Source: Siphonodentalium dalli (Eukaryota > Mollusca > Scaphopoda > Gadilida > Siphonodentaliidae). Taken from it: a DNA stretch of 64,000 nucleotides. Under the pieces are notes generated by a model, which saw only the letters and a list, made by a program, of their open reading frames with translations, was not told where the DNA came from and did no database searches. Of this stretch, positions 21,967 to 31,475 are shown piece after piece (within the stretch, counting starts at the first letter, position 1; every line of letters starts with the position of its first letter). The position numbers and the translations under genes were made by a program. The stretch is from the NCBI GenBank assembly GCA_032622095.1, contig CP136061.1:14647287-14711286 (forward strand), given 5' to 3'.

Positions 21967-22256
21967 TTCCAATGTATACTTGGTAGCCCAGTTGTTAGAG
22001 TGTCGGACTTGTAATGGTGTTACTGCACCGGCGTGCGTTCGCGCCCGGCCGGTGGACTATCGTCTCCACAACAGTGGCTTGGCCAAATTAAGCGGTGTGT
22101 GTGCTATATCTCGCGCCATGTTGTGACCCTTTGGCAAGGTCACTTGTACTGTGCTCGCTTTGTCGTACCTAGACGAGAAATAGGGACCTGGTTGTTGGGT
22201 AAGTGTAAGCCAAGAGTAATCTTGTGTAGCGCCAGTATGGCAGCATGCGTTTAAGG
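21967..22256 (+). mobile_element. tRNA-derived SINE, plus strand
   Basis: TGGTAGCCCAGTTGTTAGAG fits the polymerase III A box, and GCGTTCGCGCCC occupies the B-box position about 55 bases later (one base off consensus). The body shares GTCTCCACA...CAGTGGCTTGGCC and CAAGGTCACTTGTACTGTG with the minus-strand copy at 5215-5497. Its 73-codon ORF is incidental. The end is taken near GCATGCGTTTAAGG, which is uncertain. Confidence 0.75.
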
Positions 22257-23515
22257 ATTGCTCAACATGGCATTACCCAACAGCTGGGGTAATAATGGGA
22301 AGCGCATAGGGCCCTCGCAGGGATACGCGCTATATGGTAATACAAACATTGCAGGAAGGTATGCCGGGGTAGGTGGGTGTCCCGAGGGGCAAAAATCTCG
22401 TTTTTACAACCTCATGCAATTTTTAACTAAACAACTGTTATGCCCATACTTGATATCTCTAACAGTTTCAAACCTATTACAAGAATTTATAACTGCAAAA
22501 ACACTATAGTTATGTTACTGGAACCTCATGTGGGCCTTAGTGGAGATGACATTAAGCTATGGCGTGTTGCATAATTTTTATGGGACGGTGGGGTGAAAAG
22601 ATGCCTTTCCGACACCCTTCTGAAATAAATACACTTGTCCTGATGAAACTAAAGCCTAGATCATTGTGTGCATGGAAAAAGAGTGAACAACAGTGTCTCG
22701 CTATAATCAGTGAATTATTTGCATGTCTATCAACTCAGATGATCTCTCACAAGACACAAAGTATCCAAGTCTTGTATAGTGCTGTGACTGCTTGTCATCT
22801 ATGTATAAACAAGTAGGATCTGTCCAGATTTTTCTCTCAGACCCGTGGACCGAGTTCAACCATATTTGGTGTGGTGACTCGGGGTAACATGGCGGATGTT
22901 ATAATGGTGGTAGTTTTTCAAAATTTTGAATTAAAACGAAATTGGTTTTGTTAAATTGAGTAAGGAGTTCAATCTAAATAAATCAATTTAAAACAATATA
23001 TATAAATCAAAATGTTTCAACGATCAAAATGTGCTTGCACAAAGGGGCCGCCACTGAACAAAGGCTATGTCTATAAAGATTAAAAAGTCCCGCAAAGGGG
23101 GCCACATGTCTCTTCGACGCTGAATGTAGGGAGCCTGTTTCAGCTAATGTAGTATAATAGAAGTTTCTCCAGCAGACTAACATAAGTTATATTCAATCTG
23201 TTAGATAATGGGCTGGTTGACAGACTAATCAGGAAATAGTTAGATATTATGGAATTGTGTGTATCCTGCACAATGACCTAGGCTTGCAGATGATCAGAAA
23301 TTTACAAAACTTGTTTTTCAATTAAAACAGCTTCTGAAACAGGTTAAACTGTTATTTGAATCTAAATGAGATCATTCACAGTCATATGAGTGATATCAGT
23401 AGAGTCTTATGCGGTTTTAGACCAAATTTATTGTGCGAAAAATATATGTGATATTATTGTAAAATCAGTAAAAAGTATCAAACTATGTATTCCATGTTTT
23501 ATTTTAGCTGGTACG
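22257..23515. other. No recognised gene; two unassigned ORFs
   Basis: Plus-strand ORFs at 22258-22509 (83 codons) and 22559-22816 (85 codons) have ordinary composition but no motif I recognise. They sit just downstream of the SINE and may be part of a longer repeat. The rest (22817-23515) is AT-rich with stops throughout. Confidence 0.4.
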
Positions 23516-23645
23516 CAGGATTTACCCCTCTGTGTTAAATGCTATTCGCGGTTCATAGAGCGGGGGCGGGGGTCAGGAGATGACACCCTCATAAAGCACC
23601 CCCGTTCCTGGCACGCCCGACTCGAACTGCTGATACCAATGAAAA
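23516..23645 (-). repeat. Possible SINE fragment with a B-box match
   Basis: On the minus strand, GCAGTTCGAGTCGGGCGTGC contains a perfect polymerase III B box (GTTCGAGTC). It is followed by an unusually G/C-rich stretch (GGAACGGGGGTGC ... CCCCCGCCCCCGC). No A box is found upstream, so it is at best a truncated element. Confidence 0.3.
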
Positions 23646-24326
23646 TACAAATTTTGTCTCAATGCCAAATACGATGAGACTGGTGTTTGTATCGATGATG
23701 TGTACCGATAACAGAACCACCGTCGATTTCCGTCAGCTGACAATCAAGGATATATAACACTGTTGACAACAGATAACGGAGATAAGCCGCTCTCCATGAC
23801 GAAACAATTATATATACGATATCATATGCATTTGTACCGTTATATTGCAGTTATTTGGTCGACATATTGTGCAATAAAGAAACGTATGTAACATGCATAG
23901 TCATGATGTATCTTATCAAAACGTGTAGGTTTGTTTCGAGTAACTATATCCCACCTCTCCAATGATCCACTTTTTAGATTGGAACCCATATATTTCCGCG
24001 CCGTGCATTATAAGTGACAATAAACGTCTGAAGCTGCATGTCCCTAACAAAAATAATTTATAGCTTCAAGGTCTCAGAGACGATACATATATCTCGAAGT
24101 GTCTGATGCTTAACTCCTGGTCACTGTGCATGGGTGCGGCCAATAAAATGATATATTTGCAGTAGCAATATTTATGAATTGTTTAAAGAATTTTTCTCTC
24201 TCGGATTTTAATTCCGAAAAAATATATATATACGGATTGTCGTGGAGTTATCGTTTTTCGCCATTTTCGTTAGGATGATAAAAATACGGGTTGCCATACA
24301 TATTATCGGTAAAGCATTTCTTGCAT
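23646..24326. other. No gene recognised
   Basis: AT-rich with stops in all frames; no shared repeats identified. Confidence 0.45.
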
Positions 24327-24784
24327 TCCTTTACCCAACAAAACGGCCAAAAACGCCAAGATAAAGCTTCAACAGCCTAAAATATCTTCGATCTGTCTCA
24401 ATAAAACCATACACATATGGATATCATTGGAACCGGTTCATTGACCACATTGTGATGGTTATAGTTATGCCCTGTGCCAATGCATTATCTTATATATGTG
24501 AGTCGACCATAGGTCGCCTCGCATATATAAGAGAATGCATTGGCCTAAAAAAAATCTTTTTTTTAACATTTTTTACCATTTTTTCTTACATTCTTTAACA
24601 ATTTTATAATTTTTTCTTACATTTTTTAACAATTTTTATAATATTTTTCTACATTCTTTGACAATTTTATCATTTTTAATATGTGTTAAGCCAATGCATT
24701 CTCTTATATATGCGAGGCGACCTATGGTCGACTCGCATATATAAGAGAATGCATTGGCACAGGGCCGTTCTGTTGGGTAAAGGG
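24327..24784 (+). mobile_element. piggyBac-like double-hairpin MITE, copy A
   Basis: The right end reads GGTAAAGGG followed by TTAA. The left end CCTTTACCCAACAAAACGGCC is intact except that its outermost bases and flanking TTAA are mutated. Two 69-base palindromes (24476-24544 and 24690-24758) have CCAATGCATTCTC arms around a GAGTCGACCATAGGTCGCCTC centre. They are oriented oppositely to each other and separated by an A/T-rich spacer, which is about 100 bases longer than in copy B. No coding sequence. CCCTTT ends with TTAA duplication are the hallmark of piggyBac elements. Confidence 0.9.
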
Positions 24785-24788
24785 TTAA

Positions 24789-25440
24789 TGTGTGGTATAC
24801 CCTAGAATGTAAATGTTACGGACAAGTGTTTTCTATTCAAGCACGTGGTACCGTAACAATAAGCAGATTTGCCATACACATTTACATTACATTTCTGACT
24901 TTCTGACAGCGAGATTATTTTAATCGCTTGTAGAAATGTTAGGCTTGATGCTATTGTGCAACAATAAGTCCCATAACGAATCAGCGGCTCCATAGCGAAG
25001 GTCGATAGCTATATGCTACATAGGAATGCGAAGCTTACAGTTTTAATTATGCTACATAGTAATGAGAGGCTTACAGTTTCTTGACAATCACTGAAATGAA
25101 ATGATGTCACTCGTACGATGGAAGTATTCAGGCGTATTTCCCACGCAGACCCAAAACAACCAATATCATTCAATTGCAAATTGTGTGTCAAAGCGTTTGC
25201 GTAGGCTGGACTCGGTTATGCTATCGATGTTATGGACACGTATCTGAACGATCGTAGGATTCAATCGGCTAGCAATCAGGGAAGAGGAAGTCTATTAAAA
25301 TTTTGACAAGAGATAATGCAGATAGGGACATGACATGGCGATCGAATTAGGTAACGTAAACACTGGCTATCTAAAACAAATGTCTTTGTATAGATTTGCG
25401 CTATCAAATTTAATGCACCGATCAATTGCAGTAGTATCTA
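24789..25440. other. No gene recognised; local 40-bp duplication
   Basis: GCTACATAGGAATGCGAAGCTTACAG is repeated imperfectly about 40 bases later (25014-25080). Two short minus ORFs overlap it without recognisable motifs. Confidence 0.45.
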
Positions 25441-25690
25441 AGTTTGCACACACTCAGGTGTGTTATATATAAGAAGGCGATTGTTTTCCCGTTGTATTGT
25501 ATTCACTTTGTTAAGATATCCTAGTGATATTTGCCGACTGTTACCGTTTTGCTGTATGCAGACATCTCGTATGTTATTTTTCTTTGAAGTGGGGATAAGA
25601 TTACCTTATTTTCGGGATGATCTCATGTTTGAGGCGCAATATTTGGTGAGTATAAAGTATAAGCACACTTTAGTACAGGTAATTGTATAG
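25441..25690 (+). repeat. Possible diverged copy of repeat Y
   Basis: The right half (TTTGAAGTGGGGATAAGATT...TTTGGTGAGTATAAAG) resembles 34085-34170 (GGAGTAGGGATTTGATTACC...ATGGTGAGTATGGAG) and 30090-30115. The GGTGAGTA at the end looks like a splice donor in each case. The 76-codon ORF is not conserved between copies. Confidence 0.4.
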
Positions 25691-26149
25691 AAGGCCTTTG
25701 TTCCACTATATGCATTGTGTGCTTAACTCTCCCAAATATCACATCATCGATCGAAAGTTCACAATCTCAACCCCCGCCTATTATGACGCAAATAATACAC
25801 TTTTCCTTTGACATCCTAATGTGTAACCCCTCATTATCTTCATCTATAAAGCAAACAAGTGTTCTCTAGCTGTATTATAGGTATTGCCGACAGGAACCCT
25901 ACAACGTTTTTGTTAAACAACTTGTGTCCGAATTAAATTAGCTATTTTGCTTATAAAATACTAACAATTAAATTAAATTCATTATTATTTATTCTCAATA
26001 CCTTAAGTATAGGCATATAGAGAAAATGTTTAACATAAGTTTCAATACATATTATGCACATGGTTCGGGGTGATGTGGTCCCGTTGGCGGGATTGGGTTG
26101 GATGTGCATAAATGGAGAGATTATTTCAAACGGGGGCTGGTTTCATACT

Positions 26150-26810
26150 GGTGGATAATGTTCAGGCCTCGAAGGGGTGTCAATGCGGTTCGGGCTTCTC
26201 ATATAAAGCTGGAGATGTTTATGAGAGTTTTCCGGGGTTTTTTGCAGTTGAATAGGGCGTTCAGTTTAAAAGCATGTGTTTGGTCTTGTGTAATAATATT
26301 TCTTGATGTATTTTTTTTCGGATGTCCGTGAGTTTTTGACATTTAAGAAAGAAATGGAATTCGTCTCCTAATTCAAGTTGGCATATGGTATATATCATGT
26401 CGGAGTAGTCATATGGTATATATCATGTCGGAGTAGTCGCCCTTTATATGGTACATATCATGTCGGAGTAGTCGCCCTTTATATGGTACATATCCTGTCG
26501 GAGTAGTCGCCCTTTATATGGTACATATCCTGTCGGAGTAGTCGCCCTTTATATGGTACATATCCTGTCGGAGTAGTCGCCCTTTATATGGTACATATCC
26601 TGTCGGAGTAGTCGCCCTTTATATGGTACATATCCTGTCGGAGTAGTCGCCCTTTATATGGTACATATCCTGTCGGAGTAGTCGCCCTTTATATGGTACA
26701 TATCCTGTCGGAGTAGTCGCCCTTTATCCAGGACCCTGTTGCAAATGCGCTCACTGTGTCAACTCTGGCCAATTATATTGCACTCCGATGAGCTAGAATG
26801 TTCAACACTA
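26150..26810 (-). pseudogene. Non-LTR retrotransposon 3' end split by an internal 35-bp array
   Basis: On the minus strand, upstream of the array, the frame reads LARVDTVSAFATGSWIKGDY and then SDRICTI. Below the array it continues YTICQLELGDEFHFFLKC, KLTDIRKKIHQEILL and LFNCKKPRKTLINISSFI. Together these form the ORF2 C-terminal zinc knuckle (C-x2-C-x8-H-x4-C), parallel to the copy at 10700-10980 (ESGSWINSDYSDRLYTLC). The tandem array at 26383-26726 consists of this very coding segment repeated, so it arose inside the element. A stop follows the HMLLN stretch. Dead, 5'-truncated copy. Confidence 0.85.
26383..26726. repeat. 35-bp tandem repeat, about 10 copies, born inside a retrotransposon ORF
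   Basis: Unit ATATGGTACATATCCTGTCG + GAGTAGTCGCCCTTT. The complement encodes the K-G-D-Y-S-D-R-I-C-T-I part of the surrounding ORF2. The copies nearest the 26383 end read ATATATCATG instead of ACATATCCTG, and the first lacks the CCCTTT part. Inner copies are identical, consistent with outward homogenisation. Confidence 0.95.
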
Positions 26811-27263
26811 TAGGAAAGCTTGAGGCCAGTCTAGATGCTGGGATTTTGCGATTTTCTTGTTTATTTTTCAAAATTTTCTCACACCGAGCCGAATAACCAT
26901 GGTCGGCCCTGTGTGTTCTGGTCTCTTGTCCGTAGCCGTGTGGATTTGTCTGGAGTTTGACCACTAGATTTTAGGATTTATGCAAATTTCAGGTTCAAAT
27001 ATTTGAATGTTCTCATACCGGGTATATAGAACCATGGTTTATGAATATATAGGCTATTAGGCATGAGCACTGAGGTGCAATGGACGCGTGCAAATTTAAT
27101 TATGCAAAACTTGTGTTTGGTCGGATTCAAGGGGGGTGCAGTTGGAATTCCCCAAAGTGGTCACCTCCCCCTAACGGAGACCCTCTAGTCACGTCCCTGA
27201 CAAGATAATTTATTGGCACATGGTATTTAATGCTGCACCGTCGCAGCTCCCGTCATAAAAGGG
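26811..27263. other. No gene recognised
   Basis: No motif in the short minus ORF (26773-26964), which overlaps the retrotransposon end. The last 40 bases (TTTAATGCTGCACCGTCGCAGCTCCCGTCAT) resemble the complement of 6260-6300, a possible shared element. Confidence 0.4.
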
Positions 27264-27267
27264 TTAA

Positions 27268-27629
27268 CCCTTTACCCAACAAACCGGCCAAAAACGCCCA
27301 AATAAAGCTTCAACAGCCTAAAATATCTTCGGTCTGTCTCAATAACACCATACAAATATGGATAATATTGGAACCGGTTCATTGACCACATTGTGATGGT
27401 TATGCCCTGTGCCAATGCATTCTCTTATATATGCGAGTCGACCATAGGTCGCCTCGCATATATAAGAGAATGCATTGGCCTAAAAAAATATTTTTCTACA
27501 TTCTTTGACAATTTTATAATTTTTAATATGTTAAGCCAATGCATTCTCTTATATATGCGAGGCGACCTATGGTCGACTCGCATATATAAGCGAATGCATT
27601 GGCACAGGGCCGTTCTGTTGGGTAAAGGG
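27268..27629 (+). mobile_element. piggyBac-like double-hairpin MITE, copy B
   Basis: A complete copy: TTAA at 27264-27267 and 27630-27633, ends CCCTTTACCCAACAAACCGG and ...TGTTGGGTAAAGGG, and two 69-base palindromes at 27411-27479 and 27535-27603. The 362-bp length reflects a short A/T spacer. ORFs of 64-104 codons here are hairpin read-through on both strands. Confidence 0.95.
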
Positions 27630-27639
27630 TTAATATATG

Positions 27640-27715
27640 CGAGCAATGTTGTTGCAGTCCGTTGGTGTACTGCATGCACACATCTCGGATCTCGGATGTT
27701 GAAGTGATACTGTAC
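27640..27715 (+). repeat. Repeat Y fragment flanking MITE B
   Basis: GGTGTACTGCATGCACACAT...CTCGGATGTTGAAGT matches 33920-33960 (TACTGTATACAAACACC...CTCGGATGTTGAAGT). Confidence 0.6.
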
Positions 27716-27719
27716 AAAA

Positions 27720-28129
27720 ATGTTGTCGTTTCTATAGTATCTGAGTCGTAGAATAAGGTAACCAGATTTCCATTATTTGAAAGTCTGTTGAGTACGAAGT
27801 AATGTTACGTATGGTAGATTAGCCGGTAAAAATACCAATTGTCGTTGTTGAGTAATTTTTGGACAATTTTCAAGCAAATGTATAAAATAAGTGTTATATT
27901 ACACATTAGTCCCATATACGCGTTTAAGTCATTGTATAGTCACTAGTCAGTGAGTGGCTTGAGTTTACGCCCCATATCAACATAATTGTGTACACGATCA
28001 CGCGTTGCCCAATCCACTATCCGTGAATTATTTTGATTACGTCTTGTACACGGAAATTCGTAATTTAGTTTATGGCTCCAGTCATAAATTTAATTTATAA
28101 TAAATTATTAACTTTGATTTTTGTTTTGT
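27720..28129. other. No gene recognised
   Basis: AT-rich intergenic sequence before the 3' end of the minus-strand retrotransposon. Confidence 0.45.
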
Positions 28130-29436
28130 TTAAACATATTTTATTGTAATATAATATTACAAGAGGGATCGGGCACAAGTTTTAACAACTTAAATCCGCC
28201 CCTCTCCCATTAACATGTTAACAAATACAAAGTAGATGACGAACATAACATATATACAGAATGATGTATGGTGTGGTTGTGATTGCTGTCAGTCCTATCC
28301 TGCTTTTGATATTTCATCTGAGGTAGTCAACATTTGTAACGCAAAGGAGGATCTCGCCTATATTTGTTAGCGGAGGGGGCCTAATTAAAGCGTTTCGTTG
28401 ATGAAATGTATGAATAAACAAAATGGAAAAGAATTTCATTGCGTCGATTCGATTCTGATGATATCCCTGTGAGTAAGGAGGAAATGTTATATATTATAAA
28501 TTGGTGGGCTGCAATCTTATTGAAGAGTTCGCATCTTTCGGTGGCATACAGGGGGCACTCACAGAAATAATGAAAGGCATCTTCGACTTCGTATCCACAT
28601 GTGCATTTAGAGGTATCAGAGATAAAATTGTTGTACATATCTGATTTTAATTCACTACAATAGTTGCCAATTCTGCAGTGTAAAATGCTTAGTTTTCTTG
28701 GACCATTAATAAAGAATTGGGGAGGTTTCGTGGGCGGGTCAATTAATTTCAAATTCATCTTAAATTCAGGAAGAGTACTTACATTTGTAATAGGCTTTGG
28801 TAGTTTATTCCAAGATAACGTACTTTTAGGTAAATAAGAGTTTCTGAAATGTTCTGTATGCGAACGGTATGAATAGAATTTGTCAGGTTCGCGCATATCA
28901 TATCGATTACTGGCAACTTGTCTTGATCGGGTGGCAACATGAGCGTGAGGTAATTGGGGACTTGGTTGTTTATTATTTTAAACATGGTGTGCAACTCGTG
29001 GAGTTCTCGTCGAATTTCAAGCCTTGACCATCCTACTTCGTCAAACAAGCGATTTATATCTACGGAACACGTTAATCCTGTTACTATTATTGCAGCATCC
29101 TTGTGTATGTCATCGAACTTTTTTAATAAGTAATCTGTTGCTGTGCCCCACACTACATCGGCATAGTCTATAATTTGTAATATATATGCTATGTATATTT
29201 TTTCAAGCGACTTTCGGTCTAGGTCGTACTTCAGTCTTCTTAATTGTGAGAGAGGAGATGTTGCTTTGTTTGCTATTGTATTTATATGAGTGTTCCAGTT
29301 TAGATTCGATTGTATTTCAAGTCCAAGATGTTTGTTTGAGTTTGTAAATAATACATTTTCTTGTTCGAATTTTAAATTCGGGGTCACGTTGTTATTTGTA
29401 AGGGAAAAGGAAATTGCCATTAACTTTGATTTTAAG
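28130..29436 (-). pseudogene. 5'-truncated non-LTR retrotransposon (RT thumb to zinc knuckle)
   Basis: The minus strand reads KSKLMAISFSLTNN, NKHLGLEIQSNLNWNTHI, LSQLRRLKYDLDRKSLEKIY, YILQIIDYADVVWG and DEVGWSRLEIRRELHELH (29430-28900). After a single frameshift near 28890 it continues as PDKFYSYRSHTEHFRNSYLP, LSWNKLPKPIT, LHCRIGNYCSELKSDMYNNF and CTCGYEVEDAFHYFCECPLY (C-x-C-x8-H-x4-C), ending at 28381. The 3' UTR down to about 28130 includes AAACTTGTGCCCGATCCC and AATAAAATATGTTT, shared with 35420-36875. Catalytic RT motifs are absent: truncation falls just after them, as expected from incomplete reverse transcription. This family differs from the one at 12-16 kb. Confidence 0.92.
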
Positions 29437-29620
29437 ATAACCTATTAACATGAACTTTTACAGAATACATCTTCGACTCAAATTACTTATTTGTCTATAT
29501 AGTATCGATATTAGATCGCTGATATTACTGGGAATATATTGAAAATGGCATACAGTGCCCCTTTAAAGTGTTCGTCCGATATGTGCCACGCACACGCGTT
29601 ATACGTCAACGTATGGTTAA

Positions 29621-30010
29621 CCCTTTACCCAACAGAACGGCCCTGTGCCAATGCATTCTCTTATATATGCGAGTCGATCATAGGTCGCCTCGCATATATA
29701 AGATAATGCATTGGCTTAACACATTAAAAATAATAAAATTGTTAAAGAATGTTAAAAAATGGTAAAAAGTGTTAAAAAAAAAAATTTTTTAGGCCAATGC
29801 ATTCTCTTATATATGCGAGGCGACCTATGGTCGACTCGCATATATAAGAGAATGCATTGGCACAGGGTATAACTGTAACCATCACAATGTGGTCAATGAG
29901 CCGGTTCCAATGATATCCATATTTGTATGGTTTTATTGAGACAGACCCAAGATAATTTAGGCTGTTGCAGCTTTATTTGGCCGTTTTTGGCCGGTTTGTT
30001 GGGTAAAGGG
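29621..30010 (-). mobile_element. piggyBac-like double-hairpin MITE, copy C (inverted)
   Basis: A complete copy flanked by TTAA (29617-29620 and 30011-30014), running opposite to copies A and B: the short CCCTTTACCC..GAACGGCCCTGTGCC end is on the left. Both palindromes are present, separated by a GTTAAAGAATGTTAAAAAAT-type spacer. The right subterminal region (AGGCTGTTGCAGCTTTATTT) matches copy B complemented. Confidence 0.95.
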
Positions 30011-30014
30011 TTAA

Positions 30015-30150
30015 AGGTGTCACGCTACAATTATTGTAGGTTGTGTTTTCAATTCATGACAAACAATACCTTTGTGGAATATATTGTCCTTTGAAGTAGG
30101 GATTCGACTACATTTTCTTCTGAATAAACTGGTTACAGACATGTCCGATA
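30015..30150 (+). repeat. Repeat Y fragment flanking MITE C
   Basis: GTGTCACGCTACAATTATTG ... TTTGTGGAATAT ... GAAGTAGGGATTCGA aligns with 34020-34110. Confidence 0.65.
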
Positions 30151-30177
30151 ATAAGGTTCCAGACATTTGCTAGCCAC

Positions 30178-30465
30178 CTTTGCGGTGTAGCGTCACTAAA
30201 TTCACCGCATGTGAACCTCATTCTGCTTAGGCATCATCTTCTATGGAAAGTATCTTTATTATCAAATTAGTTTATTCAGAAAATTCTTCGCAAATATTCG
30301 TTTTCTTTTTTAGTTTAGTTTCTCTACATCCCCAAATTGGCATACTACATATTGCATAATCGAGGTTCCCAATGGGTGCACATCACGATATTCACCATAA
30401 TTCTGGGAAAATTGATTTGGATTTGGATCACTAAATTTACCCTCTGGGGACCACATTATGAAAAT
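30178..30465. repeat. Remnants of the 86-339 hairpin MITE
   Basis: GGTGTAGCGTCACTAAATTCACC...CCTCATTCTGC (30188-30230) and GGATCACTAAATTTACCCTCTGGGGACCACATTATG (30424-30460) match the hairpin arms of the element at 86-339, separated by about 190 bases of other sequence. Confidence 0.6.
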
Positions 30466-30842
30466 AGTGAGTATGGAGATGAGAAGTAATGAATAAATCA
30501 TACCGACAATATATTTGCACCGAAATAGTTAAAGTAAATCAGAAGTTTACTAATATGACTCATACACAAACATTAATTTACATACTGCAAAATGATAAAA
30601 TAGAAAGGTGCTATATTATCTGTAACATGGTCCGTCTCTTTTTCCACAAAAGGTGTGAAACACCAGATGTTCAACAACAAACATAATAATGCTTTTAATT
30701 TTAATTCTGATTATCAATGAACGTATTAAAGTGATGTGAAATGGTGATCATATAGAAATGGATAATAATCGTGTTTAAAGTAGTTATGTTTACAAGTAAT
30801 ATATCCAACTTGGCAACACACACCGTCATACTTGTACATTAA
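30466..30842. other. No gene recognised
   Basis: One 65-codon plus ORF (30489-30686) with no recognisable domain; AT-rich. Confidence 0.4.
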
Positions 30843-30846
30843 TTAA

Positions 30847-31240
30847 CCCTTTACCCAACAGAAGGGCCCTGTGCCAATGCATTCTCTTATATATGCGAGT
30901 CGACCATAGGTCGCCTCGCATATATAAGAGAATGCATTGGCTTAACACATTAAAAATTATAAAATTGTTAAAGAATGTAAGAAAAAATGGTAAAAAGTGT
31001 TAAAAAAAGATTTTGTTTAGGCCAATGCATTCTCTTATATATATATGCGAGGCGACCTATGGTCGACTCGTATATATAAGAGAATGCATTGGCACAGGGC
31101 ATAACTGTAACTATCACAATGTGGTCAAGGAGTCGGTTCCAATGATATCCATATTTGTATGGTTCTATTGAGACAGACCGAAGATATTTTAGGCTGTTGA
31201 AGCTTTATTTAGCCGGTTTTGGCCGTTTTGTTGGGTAAAG
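30847..31240 (-). mobile_element. piggyBac-like double-hairpin MITE, copy D (inverted)
   Basis: The left end TTAA + CCCTTTACCCAACAGAAGGG is intact. The right end stops at GTTGGGTAAAG and runs directly into inverted repeat X without the final GGTTAA. Both palindromes are present; the second has an extra TA pair and a C-to-T change in an arm. Confidence 0.92.
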
Positions 31241-31475
31241 TGACTCTCGATGGCGAAATAGTTTTCGTTAGTTTTTCGCCGATAGAGGCGTCCCGAATCG
31301 AGTAGTAAATATTTACAATTGAGCGTAGTTCAGACGATGTTTTCTATTGAGTGGTACGGTCGATTTTCTTCAGATTTTCGGCGATGTTAGTGGAATGTTG
31401 CATGCCTGCAGTTGACATAGCACCTGAATACTAAATTATCAGTTTCATGCACCCGAACAAGTACATAATATGTAT
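31241..31475 (-). repeat. Interspersed repeat X, copy 2 (inverted)
   Basis: The complement matches 2938-3192 and 50880-51134 (AACATCGCCGAAAATCTGAA, AATTGTAAATATTTACTACT, CGGGACGCCTC). It abuts MITE copy D. The 66-codon ORF overlapping its edge is not conserved. Confidence 0.8.

Noticed and set aside
21967..22060. Possible functional tRNA gene
   Set aside because: A and B boxes are present but the cloverleaf stem pairing is poor and a long SINE body follows, shared with a second copy.
27393..27717. Three mirror-image ORFs of 64-104 codons
   Set aside because: Read-through of the MITE palindromes on both strands.
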